A stretch of 64,000 bases of DNA from NCBI GenBank assembly GCA_950022655.1, contig OX465588.1:24662527-24726526 (forward strand), in the 5' to 3' direction. The DNA comes from Alentia gelatinosa (lineage: Eukaryota > Annelida > Polychaeta > Phyllodocida > Polynoidae). The notes beneath the pieces are model-generated. The model had not been told where the DNA came from and did not search any database. It saw only the letters and a list, made by a program, of their open reading frames with translations. Shown piece after piece: positions 51,394-61,700 of the stretch (position 1 is its first letter; every line of letters starts with the position of its first letter). Position numbers and translations under genes: made by a program.

Positions 51394-51470
51394 TGGAGTA
51401 GCTGTACAAGGCCCTAAAGTTGAGAGGTGTGATGGGCAAGCGTCTTCGAGGATATAAGACATCAACATTA
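51394..51470 (-). CDS. C11orf68/BLES03-like protein, probable upstream exon
   Basis: On the - strand the frame reads RRRLPITPLNFRALYSYS and ends at TCC A before a near-ideal donor GTGAGA (opposite 51,388-51,393). This leaves one base, exactly what the next exon (50,407-50,534) needs to complete a codon, giving an isoleucine at the junction. The P-I-T-P motif followed by an L/R-rich helix occupies the expected place ahead of the G-K/R-W turn of the family. The intron would be 859 bp. The 5' boundary is uncertain: an acceptor near 51,472-51,480 lies at the edge of a dispersed repeat. Further upstream exons encoding the N-terminal half were not found. Confidence 0.5.
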
Positions 51471-51471
51471 T

Positions 51472-51660
51472 TGTTACCTACTATATTTAAAACGGTAGAA
51501 TTCCGTCGAATCCGCTTGAAGTGGCACCCGCACATAGAGACATAGTGAACCAGACCTAGGGGTGGAGATTGAAGGGCCACGAGAGTGAGATTCTCGTGCA
51601 ATACAAACTATAACCTGTTACTCTTTTTTTGTATTTCTATACTCAAACATACGTTTTCTC
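51472..51660 (-). repeat. Dispersed repeat, copy 2
   Basis: It aligns with 26,309-26,480 in the same orientation, sharing TTACCTACTATAT, GTAGAATTCCGTCGAATCCG, AGTGAACCAGACC and a T-rich tail. It directly abuts the probable coding exon ending near 51,470. Class unknown. Confidence 0.55.
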
Positions 51661-51842
51661 TTATGATTCATTTCGAGCCATGCCGAAATCAAATTTTAGT
51701 ATTGTAGTATTCTGATCTACTTTTCTCCTGAGTAACCAATGAGATCTCACTTTCGCTGGTAGCCCCTTCAAAACTCCGCTGATTCCCCCCACCCACCATC
51801 ACTCCAGCCACCAGTCTAAGTATTTGACCTCTTCCAAGCAAC

Positions 51843-52493
51843 AGGGACCCATTTCAATAGTCTGTAGGACGTCCGTTACTGGGTTTAGTGACACAATAGC
51901 GGTACTTCGCGTTGCAGTAGTTAAGGGACAACCGTTTGTGGGACATAGGGTAACAGACAGGCGCAAATAGTGGCTTGTCCCATTTCAGAAGTGGGTGTCC
52001 AGTCACTAAATGGGTCACTGTTGTGTCTTAAATAGCAAGAGGGTATACCCTCTCGTTTTTGATGTCACAAACACATAACTTTACTTACCATAGGAATAAA
52101 GCTATGAAACTTTAACACCAGTTAGGGACACACACAACTTATAAACATGCCAAATATGAAGGATATCGGTCCATGCAATCGAATGATATTCACATTTGAA
52201 TTTTGTCATAGAAAATGTTGCTCTGATAGCCAGTGTAGGATTTCTCAAGCCTGTCACTAATTTCTGCAGCGACTTTTACCTTGACACCACTTGTTCCCGA
52301 GAGCACTAACACCATCCATTGTAAGGCCCAGGCAGCAATGTCACTATCTCACCAACAGTGAACTGACATACCACCCCAATAGTGACATGCCTTTTGAAAC
52401 GAGAATTAAATTTTGTCACTAATCCTGTCACTATTTGAGTCACTAAACATGTCACTAAGTGGTTTAGTGACCCATTCTATTGAAACGGGCCCC
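51843..52493. repeat. MITE-like element with GGGCCCRTTTCAATAG ends
   Basis: The left end GGGACCCATTTCAATAG (51,844) is matched in inverse by the right end CTATTGAAACGGGCCC (to 52,492). GTCACTAA / TTTAGTGAC motifs are scattered through it in both orientations (near 51,895, 51,995, 52,410, 52,435 and 52,460), giving strong self-complementarity. It is about 650 bp and non-coding. The ends resemble those of the 33,985-34,644 cluster. Superfamily unassigned; no secure target duplication. Confidence 0.6.
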
Positions 52494-52730
52494 AAGCTCT
52501 ATGGAGCAGTCAGTAGAGTATACGGCCAAGGATGTGGGAGTAGGTAGTTCGATTCCCGAGCGTGCTGCCCGACTATTCATTTTTCCCTCAGACTCGACGA
52601 AGTCGCTAGTTCCCGATTATAATCGTTGATCCGATCGGTTAGAATCTGTGGTCGATGTCACTGTATTATGGGCTTTAGGTGTCAATTATCACTGTTTCTT
52701 CATTAAAGCTTGATCTCTACATGTACACAT
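52494..52730 (+). repeat. Possible tRNA-derived SINE
   Basis: The head at 52,500-52,572 resembles a degraded tRNA gene: an A-box-like TGGAGCAGTCAGTAGAGTA and a B-box-like AGTTCGATTCC at tRNA spacing. Stems do not fold well, so it is not a functional tRNA. The body continues to about 52,730 without a clear tail. The motif GACGAAGTCGCTAGTTC (near 52,596) also occurs near 27,274, which supports a dispersed element. Confidence 0.35.
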
Positions 52731-53691
52731 GCGGTACATTGCGTGTTGCCACGCTTATACCCTATTCTTAACCTTTTGCTAATTCTGTGAATATCGCTGC
52801 TCAGAGAACCAGTGTCATCATTACGATTTTGATTGGCCCTCCCCTGGCATGCTATGGTCGGTCGACACGGCAGCTGAGCTTAGTCAGGCTAGCATGTACC
52901 CTCTCAGGCAGACTGGGTGAGTGGGAGGGGTAGAACTGGCTGGTTGGCTCGTGCACATTGGGTTACGGCAAGGAAGGTGGCCTCTCTGTTACTTAGCTCT
53001 AAATGACCCACTGACTGAATAAAAGCCAAAACCTTTGCCTATTCTTTTGGAATTCCACATTTAATCATCAACGATGAACATGACATTTGGTCCTAGTTGA
53101 AATATGTTCACAGCTAATAGTTTGTCATTGCATGTTCAGTTTGCATTGAGGATGCTTGCTGACACCAACTGTTATCCTAATTCAGCGTTTTTAACATTTG
53201 TTGTGGAGCTTTTATAGTCAGACCCTAGTACTTCGAATTACTCAAATTATAGCACACCATGTGTGCATAGGAAATGCCTTCTTTTAAAGGCATATCAGAT
53301 GATTTACCTTCAAATGTAGAACCCAAGTGGATTTCCTGGAAACTGAGTGAGATGATCTACAGTTTTTTTAGAACAGGTAATTCAAAAAGTGTTAGACACC
53401 GAGCTAGGTTTTGGTTTTAGAGATCAATATTATTTTAGGGGTCGTAGTAGTTGAGTGGTGGTGTATTCTGTCTAAACTAGAGGATGCGGCATGCCAGGCC
53501 CTGCATTGTGGTGATTCGGGTGAGCCCATGCATGCAAGTACCATGGGTCTGCTCTTATAACGTAACTCAGTTTATAAAAAGCCGAGTCCACAGTGTGTCA
53601 ATGAGTCACTTGTTGCGTTCCTTCTGTAAAGAAGGGACTCTTGGGCCTTACACATGGTGCACTTTTCCAGATCCCCTCAGCAGTTGAGTTA
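52731..53691. other. Intergenic, no gene recognised
   Basis: No supported exon. A weak tRNA-like head (TAGTTGAGTGG with a poor B box) near 53,445-53,520 is not convincing. Confidence 0.4.
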
Positions 53692-53964
53692 AGAGCTAAT
53701 TCCACCAACATGATGGATTTGCCATGGTATATCGTGTCATATCTTACAGTGTCGCGATATGTCATACCTCCTTTGTCACAATGCATATCGTGTGATGATA
53801 TGTGCACTTTTTCATGATGGCATTTACTTTGGTGCTTCACAGCGACACCTCAAGACGCATCACGGTAAATATGCACGCCATTATTCAAAACCTAGCGAGA
53901 TCTAACAAGACTACCGAACCATGACTAATCTCGCTATATCTGGTGTGTTGGTGGAACCAGCACT
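53692..53964 (-). repeat. MITE, copy 2 of the family at 1,605 (PIF/Harbinger-like?)
   Basis: This is the inverse of 1,605-1,869 over its whole length, with ends AGAGCTAATTCCACCAACA and TGTTGGTGGAACCAGCACT. TTA directly flanks both sides (53,689-53,691 and 53,965-53,967), the target type of PIF/Harbinger transposons. Non-coding. Confidence 0.75.
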
Positions 53965-56913
53965 TTAGGGCCAATCAACCTCGGTTGATGGTCTCCAGCT
54001 CCCTCATGCTGCGACCTAGCACCCGGATTAGGGGTTATAGGACCGCCAGATTTTCATCTGAAAAACGAGCCGACCTGGGTTAACACATCCACAGGGTAGC
54101 ACATCTAATCACCAGATAGATATCAGCCGAGGCTAGAATAGATTTAACCTGTGACTGCTACATTATGATGATGTCGTAATATAATATACAGACATTCTAA
54201 AAAGTTGGATTTCAGAAATTAAACCCCATGACGTTTTCCTCAAACTTTCACAGAATATAGTATTTATGTTGTACTATATTTTTAAGTATACTAAAAGGTA
54301 TAATACACCTCACTTTTATTTGAGTGAGACTATTGAAGAAAACCATATTTGTGAGTGCATCTCCTATATAAATGCAACAAATATAAATCGACCTACCTTG
54401 CCTATTTGGTTATAGGATAATAGGGAGGAAGTTTTGAATTACTCATTTGGTATTAGAATGAATCACAAGGAACAACATTTTACTGATGATTGAAACCAGG
54501 AGGCGGCACCGTGAATGATAAGACGCGCCTTTAAGATCACCAAACCGTAGTTTTGTAGAACGGTTTCCTAGAATACGTGTAACTGAATACTAGATTCATA
54601 AACGGAACCTTTGGAGATGAGATAATGACATTTCATGAACTATATATGTCCCCTTTGGGGGCGCGACCCGGGTTTTGGTCTAAATTTGCCTCTTGTTTGC
54701 CAACACGGGGAGTGTTGAAGGGTTCATCACGACAAGACATGAATTGAATTCGTGTGATGGATGCAGGCAATGATAACAATCGCATTGTGAAAATACCTGA
54801 CCACTCCCCCCAGTGCCTGATTAATGCTACACTGTCTCCTAACGTGAAGAGGGATAATTGAACACGGCTAACCTGTTTGCCCCTACCTGTCACTGACAAA
54901 TTGCCTCTTTACACTTTGCTGACTTATATCAATAATTCATACAGGACACGGGTTGAGGCTATAACGGCTACGCCCCCGCAAAAAGCCTCTAAAAAGACCC
55001 ATACCTCAGGATTATATATGAAACGGGTCCACGATAGCCACGAGCACCAGGCGGTGGTTTATTGTACCTATAGGCCCTACGTAATGAGCATTTATAAAAG
55101 AGGGAACAAAAGCCTCTTATTACCTACAGACCATTCCAAATCGTTTAACAGTGGTTCAGAACCTAGTGCACGCTCAATCTTAAGCATCTACTTGTAAAAC
55201 AAGAAATAAATACCATAATTGACGGTCCTTCTATGGTTTATGTGCAATTATGATCAAGTGTAGGATATATAGAGGACCTATGAACTATATGGACTTTCAT
55301 AAGTAATAATACGAGAATGAACAGAGAATGAGTGGGTGCACAGTGCTTGAGGCAAATATGGCATCTTGAACGTATGGCGTGCTCCTAGATCGGGAACCAA
55401 CATTGTGAATCAAGAAGGAAAGGCGCCTTTAGGAGGTGAAGCTAAGCTGTCTAGACAATTACCAAGATGGCGGCACGACCAGGCCTTGAGGAATCTAGGT
55501 CAAAGTTCGTGCTTAGAAGGATCACTCAGCCAAAGGAGCGGGCCGGTCAGTGGAGAGGCAGAGCCCTCTAGTGGGGCACCCCAGATAAAAGCCCCATCCA
55601 GCCTGACTAGGGTCAGTCTGACCTCTGGCACAAGCCCCTTTTAGACTGCTTCCGGTTACCCACTTCCTGTGGTGGTTCGGGAAAGTATGTAACAAGGAAG
55701 GTCGCAATGTCTACCTCCCAGATCTCTAGCTAATTGCCTGATTGCTATTAACCTTCCTCCCCCGTACTCTTAGAGTGGCCATTAGTGGAAACTTCCTAAA
55801 TAATTGTGGAGTGCTAAGTTGAAAATCTGGAATATTTAGAGAGAAAGGAAGATTAGGGTCAGGTGAGATACATGCATATTAACTGAATTAGAAGAGGGAT
55901 GAAGGGATGCTGGCACACTCAGAGACATCGATGTCATATACAGTGAAGTTCCTTTAAAAAAAAATATTACCATACATCATATATCCGAAAGTGATGTTAT
56001 GATAATGAGATAAGTATCTTCGAGATTGCTAACAAAATCAGTGCGTACTTCACAGACATCCATTTACCATTTGGTTTTACACTTTTGACAATCTACTGCA
56101 ATGGCATATCCAAACTAAAATCTATCAGAAATGATACTACTCCTAGTGGGCATGACACTTTAATTTTCGACAAGATATTTACTCTAGATGAAATTGGCAT
56201 TGATATAGATCATTGATGGTCGAAAATCCTCCCGGACCTCGTGGAAGTAGAAAGTTACATTCCCTATTAATATAGACGACTAGAAGCAAGTATGATATCA
56301 AATGTCAATGTAAGGGCGGTACTCCAAGAATAACGCACAGGACATAAGTAGTACGTTGACAATGTAAAGAAAGAACTAAGCAGTATCCGCCTGGCAGATT
56401 GGTAGGTAGTTAGATTGATAGATGCGCAAGTTAGAGTATTCATGTTTATGGGTATGCAGGTTGGCGGATATGCAAATTGGTGGGTATGCAGGTTGGTGGG
56501 TGGGCAGACTGATGGGTATAGCCCATATTGAAAACATACTCAGGGTATCCTGACCCCTTTCCTATATATTTCTTTTTCAAAGTCGACACTCGGCAAGCAC
56601 AGACTATGTGTATATAGGTTCACAGTTTTATAAGTTGGACAGGTTTTGCTCTTCGCCCTTGACCTACATCAATAGCCATCTTGTGTAATTCACTGGTCCT
56701 ATATACATCTTGTATATCTAGGATTATTCTGGTTTTGGTTACTAGTGAAAACGTAGGGTTCTAGTATTCACAAGCAAATAGTATAGGTTATAGCTGCATT
56801 TCAATACCTCCTTCATAACTTTTCAACAGGAGGTGCGGAATATTTAAATGATTTCTTGTCTAGCTTTTGACAGCCCAATTGCAAGTTAAACGGTAAAGAT
56901 GTAAATAATTGAG
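53965..56913. other. Intergenic or intronic, no gene recognised
   Basis: It contains an exact YY1-type string (CCAAGATGGCGGC, about 55,463-55,475) and a perfect match to the CTCF core (revcomp of AGCCCTCTAGTGGGG, 55,562-55,576) in a GC-rich patch at 55,430-55,660. A short tandem array (GGGTATGCAGGTTGG-like units) lies at about 56,440-56,520. No exon could be supported. Confidence 0.4.
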
Positions 56914-57028
56914 CTATTTGCGCAGCGGGATGGAGGTCAGCCTCTCCGTGTAGGTGTGGAGAAGTGATTTCAGCGCAGACGACAGGGCCTGATGGCCGTT
57001 AGCGGCGACGCCACTTAGAATAGATGGT
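56914..57028 (-). CDS. 3'-terminal exon of an unidentified host gene
   Basis: On the - strand a good acceptor (ctgggcccttcatcag, AG opposite 57,029-57,030) opens into 37 codons and a TAG (56,914-56,916), the first base completing a split codon. The peptide is PSILSGVAANGHQALSSALK, then SLLHTYTERLTSIPLRK: an amphipathic helical C-terminus with strong G/C preference at third codon positions (for example CTG, GCC, AAC, CGC), unlike the AT-rich surroundings. I am confident it is coding but do not recognise the protein. Upstream exons were not found before the retrotransposon at 57,838 and may lie beyond the window. If so, the retrotransposon sits in an intron, in the same orientation as this gene. 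Confidence 0.65.
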
Positions 57029-57117
57029 CTGATGAAGGGCCCAGCTCCAAAAATATATCCTGAGCAAAGTATTGACCTCTCATACACGGAAATTCACAAT
57101 TCCCCTGGAATGGGGTA

Positions 57118-57405
57118 CTAAAGAAGAAACCAACAAGTTTTGGTAATTAAGTCATCGTTCTCCACGTGTTTGATGCGGAGTGATATGAACGAGGCAACAG
57201 CCGAGTGAATATCATGTAGCATTCAAATGAGCTGGAGAACGGCTTCTTTGACCAAAACGAGTTGCTTCTCCAACCCCAGTCCACATTAAAAGAATGGATG
57301 ACACACAGGATATAGACCATGGAGAACGGACTGCATTACTCGTTGGAGCATGGAGAACGAGTTCCCAACGTTAAGCTTATGGACATTTATTCCAGGGGTG
57401 AGATA
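57118..57405 (-). repeat. Dispersed repeat of about 290 bp, inverted copy of 27,312-27,601
   Basis: It ends GGGGTGAGATA and starts CTAAAGAAGAAACCAACAAG. It carries GAGAACGAGTTCCCAACG, then TTAAGCTTATGG near the right end, and repeated GGAGAACG / ACTCGTT motifs inside. It aligns end to end with 27,312-27,601 on the other strand. Non-coding. Confidence 0.75.
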
Positions 57406-57509
57406 AAAACCACATATATCTCTGAAGACAGTAAGTTATCATGCTTATTGACTATAGCACTTCATTTGGTTGCATGACTTATTCTAATAGTTGGTATTTG
57501 ACCTATAAG

Positions 57510-57687
57510 GCGGGAACATCAATGACATAGCTATATGCCTTGCTGCTTGTATTGAAAAGAATATTTCTAATGTGGAAATTCCCAATCCGCTGATCGAAGA
57601 ACATTTTGCTTTGTATCTTTCTGGAAGGAATTATGACGTTGCCTTCTGCTTGAGACTAGTATTCTTTGCGAATGGTCTCCCCAAAAG
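57510..57687 (+). CDS. Candidate internal exon, unidentified protein
   Basis: The frame is open from a possible acceptor (tatttgacctataag, AG at 57,508-57,509) for 58 full codons to a possible donor (CCCAAAAG before GTATAT at 57,688). Two bases lead and two trail, so both introns would split codons. The peptide contains DIAICLAACIEKNISNVEIP, then NPLIEEHFALYLSGRNYDVA and FCLRLVFFANGLPK. It looks protein-like, but the acceptor is weak and I know no homologue. It lies 150 bases from the retrotransposon. Confidence 0.3.
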
Positions 57688-57837
57688 GTATATTTCTGGG
57701 AATGTGTCATGTGCATCGGTTTATCCACGAATAGATTTTATCGTGCAAGTGCAATTTACACATTGACATGCATGGAATAAAGAGAATATACAGAAGTAAT
57801 TGTAATAACCTGACGAGCCTTTTCCTAAGATATACGT

Positions 57838-58499
57838 TGTCACGTACAGTAGCTAAGGCCTAATCCTATAGACTAGCTAACCCAGTGACAAGAAAAGAGA
57901 ATTCAGAATATCTTCTATACTAAATGAAGAAGACAGATAACCATACACAGATATGTATTAATAACATATATTATAACAAAGTATACAGTTACATGACAAT
58001 TCTCATCAACATACAAAATCATATACACTTCTGTAGTGTACATATGATATAAGTCCTCTTGGTCTAAGCAGTACTCACAGTCTATCACTTTCAGTTATTG
58101 TTCAATGTCTCCTTGACTTGTGGATATAGATGATCCAAGTAGTGGTAGCAGTCATCAGTGTCTTTTCCTCCAGTGCTGGGGTGATAGTAGCTTATGGAGA
58201 AGCCCAATCCTCAGTAAAGGCCTCTGTAGCATAGAAGTCCTATGGTGTCTCAAGCCTGACACTGCAGTGGTAGTAATGCTGAGTAGCATGGAGATGTTGA
58301 CGCCACGGTGTCTGGGTTCCAAGTGAGCTGTGAGTTGAAATCTGCTTCCTTATATACCCTATCGGGGGGTCAGTCCAAACGAAGACAGGGGATGGTTCAA
58401 ACGCTGGGGGTGGCAGTCCAAACAGTTAGGCCTTAACCTCTATCTGGAGCGAGGACCTGTTAGGAAGCACCCTGTGATATTCTCAATACATACATCACA
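57838..58499 (-). repeat. 3' LTR of the Gmr1-like element
   Basis: 662 bp, bounded TGTCACG...CATCACA on the + strand, so TGTGATG...CGTGACA in element orientation (TG...CA ends). A TATATAAG box on the - strand (58,349-58,356) is also present in the solo LTR at 43.9 kb and is the likely U3 promoter. Bases 57,838-58,189 are identical to 63,649-64,000. Confidence 0.93.
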
Positions 58500-58510
58500 C
58501 CTCCCTCCTT
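58500..58510 (-). other. Polypurine tract
   Basis: In element orientation AAGGAGGGAGG directly abuts the 3' LTR start (TGTGATG), the expected plus-strand primer of reverse transcription. Confidence 0.85.
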
Positions 58511-58701
58511 AAACAAAAAAAAAGATTTATCTTTTTTTTTTTTTTTTTTCTAACATCATACATCAAGAAATATGTTATACAATATAATATATGGCATTCT
58601 GCAACATACATTTACCTTTTGTCAAAATCCATTTAGTACCTTTTACCATCTTTGGGTAATAACACTTGAAATCGTAGTATGTACATAATTAAAGGAAACA
58701 T

Positions 58702-61700
58702 TTAAGAAGCTCGTGACAATGCATCAGCACAGACATTGTCTACACCTCGTACATGAAAAATCTCAAGATTGTATTCTTGCAACAACAAACTCCAGTTTAG
58801 CAATCGCCTGTTTTTGTTTTTCATCTTCTGCAAGAATGTCAGGGGGTTGTGATCTGTATACACAAGTACTGGATCTAGAGGGGATGACACATAAACACTG
58901 AAGTGTTGTAAGGCCAACACTAATGCCAAAGTTTCCTTTTCAACAGTTGAATAGTTCTTTTGGTGACAATTGAACTTCTTTGAAAAGTAGCATACAGGGT
59001 GCTGAACACCATTGTCGTCGTTCTGCAGTAGCACTGCACCTACCCCATGGTCACTTGCATCAACCATCAAAATGAACTTCTTACCAAAGTCTGGAGCCGT
59101 CAGAACAGGTCCAGAACACAAAATAGATTTCACTTTCCCAAAAGCATCATCACACTCTTTGGACCAGATAAAGTCTTTCTTTTTCTTTAACAGGTTTGTA
59201 AGTGGAGCAGTGATGTCAGAGAAATTCTTACAGAACTTCCTGTAATATCCAGCCATGCCAAGAAACCTCATCAAACTTCTCTTGTTTGCTGGAACTGGAT
59301 ATTCAACAATACTCTTGATTTTGGCTTCAACTGGTGCAACCTGACCTAGACCAACAACATGTCCAAGATAAATCACCTTTGCCTGTCCAAACTCACTTTT
59401 TGTCAGGTTTACAGTAAGGTTTGCTTGTTTGAGCCTCTCTAACACAGATTGCAGCCTACACAAATGATCTTCCCAGGTGTCACTGTAAACCACAATATCA
59501 TCAACATACACCTCCACGCCTGGCATACCTTTCAAACACTGGTTCATCATTCTTTGAAAAGTTGCTGGAGCATTCTTCATACCAAATGGCATCACTTTGT
59601 ATTGATACAAGCCATCAGGAGTAACAAAAGCAGACACTCGCTTTGCTCTGTTGCTCAAAGGAACAGCCCAGTAACCTTTGAGTAAGTCACACTTGGTGAT
59701 ATACTTGGCTTTGCCAATTTTGTCTATGCAGTCATCTATTCTTGGAATAGGATATGAGTCTGTCTTGCTGAGATCATTTACTTTGCGAAAATCAGTGCAA
59801 AATCTAACAGAACCATCTGGCTTGGGTACAAGTATACAAGGAGATGACCAGTCACTGTTGCTTGGCTCAATGATGTTATTCTCTAACATGTAAGATACCT
59901 CTTTGCTCATTTTCTCAGCCTTGTGTGGGCTAACTCTGTAAGGATGTTGTTTGATAGGGAGAGCTTCTCCCACATCTACGTCATGGATGGCAATATCAGT
60001 TTGACTAGGAACATCAGGAAAGACTTCCTTATATTCTCTGAGCAATATGCTCAATTCCTCTTTCTGTACTGGAGGCAGGTGCCCTAACTTGGCATCTAGA
60101 TTTGCAAGAACATTTGAGTTGTTCAGTTTTACACTGTAGTCTATCGGTACAAAATCAGTTGTTTCTTCCTCATTACTCAGTGCATTCATGCACCCAACTG
60201 TCTTGACACTGTTGGAACTTTCTCTGTTATAGTAAGGCTTCAACATGTTGATATGACACAACTGAGTAGATCGTCTTCGGTCAGGAGTTTTGACAACATA
60301 GTTCACCTCACCAATTCTTTTGCCTACCTCATAAGGACCATGGTAACGAGCCTTGAGTGTATGCCCAGTAATGGGTAGTAACACCAGCACCTTGTCTCCC
60401 ACAGAGAATTCACGCTCTTGGGATTTCTTATCAAATTGGTCCTTCATCTTTCTTTGGGCTTCTTTCAGGTTTTCACGTGCTAACTCACAAACACGAACTA
60501 GCCTGGTTCTAACTTTGGAAACATAATCCAAGACATTGTTGTTTTCAGGGTTATCTCCTAACCAATGTTCCTTCAATACCTTCAAGGGACCTCGTACTGT
60601 ATGACCAAAGACCAGCTCAAAAGGACTGAATCCCAATGATTCTTGAACAGACTCTCGAGCAGCGAACAACAACATACCAATACCTTCATCCCAATCTTTC
60701 TCATTCTCAAAGCAGTAAGTTCTCATCATGTTCTTGAGGGTGCAGTGGAATCTTTCCAATGCACCTTGAGACTCTGGATGGTAAGCACTGGACTTAACCT
60801 GCTTTATACCTAGTTCATGAACTACTTGTTGAAACAAGCCAGACATGAAGTTTGAGCCTTGATCAGACTGAATCTCTTGTGGAAGGCCAACCAGTGAGAA
60901 GAAATTAATCAAAGTTTTGACTATCTTTGGGGCAGAGATATTTCTGAGTGGTATAGCCTCAGGAAATCTTGTAGAAGCACACATTATTGTGAGCAAGTAC
61001 TGATTACCAGATCGAGTTTTGGGCAGAGGACCTACACAGTCAATAATGACTTGGCTGAATGCTTCTCCTACTGCGGGAATGGGCCGTAGTGGAGCGACAG
61101 GGATCTTTTGATTAGGTTTCCCAACCATTTGACATGTGTGACAGGTTCTACAAAATTGGGCAACATCTTGCCTCATCTTAGGCCAATAGAAGTGCCTCAT
61201 GATCTTTTCGGATGTCTTGTTAACACCCAAATGACCACCCATGGGTAGTTCATGTGCTACATTGAGAACCTCAGAGCGATAAGCCCTAGGAAGCACAATT
61301 TGGTAAACAATAGACCAGTCCTCTGATGCTGGGACATCTGGTGGTCTCCATTTTCTCATGAGAACACCACCTTTAAAGAAGTACCCTGTGGAGACTTTGT
61401 CAAGCTCTTCTTCTGAAAGTGCATGGCGGGTAAGCAATGAGATCTCAGGATCTTGCCTTTGTTCAGTAATTAACTTACTCCTGCCAAGAGGGACTTCATT
61501 ACTCAAGTTAGTCTTGTCATCATTTTGACTTGACCCTGGTTGAGAACCGACAAAAGAATGACCTTTAAGGTGTTCATCCTTTGAGTTGATAAATGTCAGA
61601 GATAAATCAATGATATCATCCTCAGTCTCAACATCCACAGAATGCTTTTGGCTTAACTCTTTTGCCTGAGCCCTAGTCACAGCACAAGAGGGATAAACTT

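Noticed and set aside
53445..53520. tRNA-like head TAGTTGAGTGG
   Set aside because: The B box is poor and stems do not form; no second copy seen.
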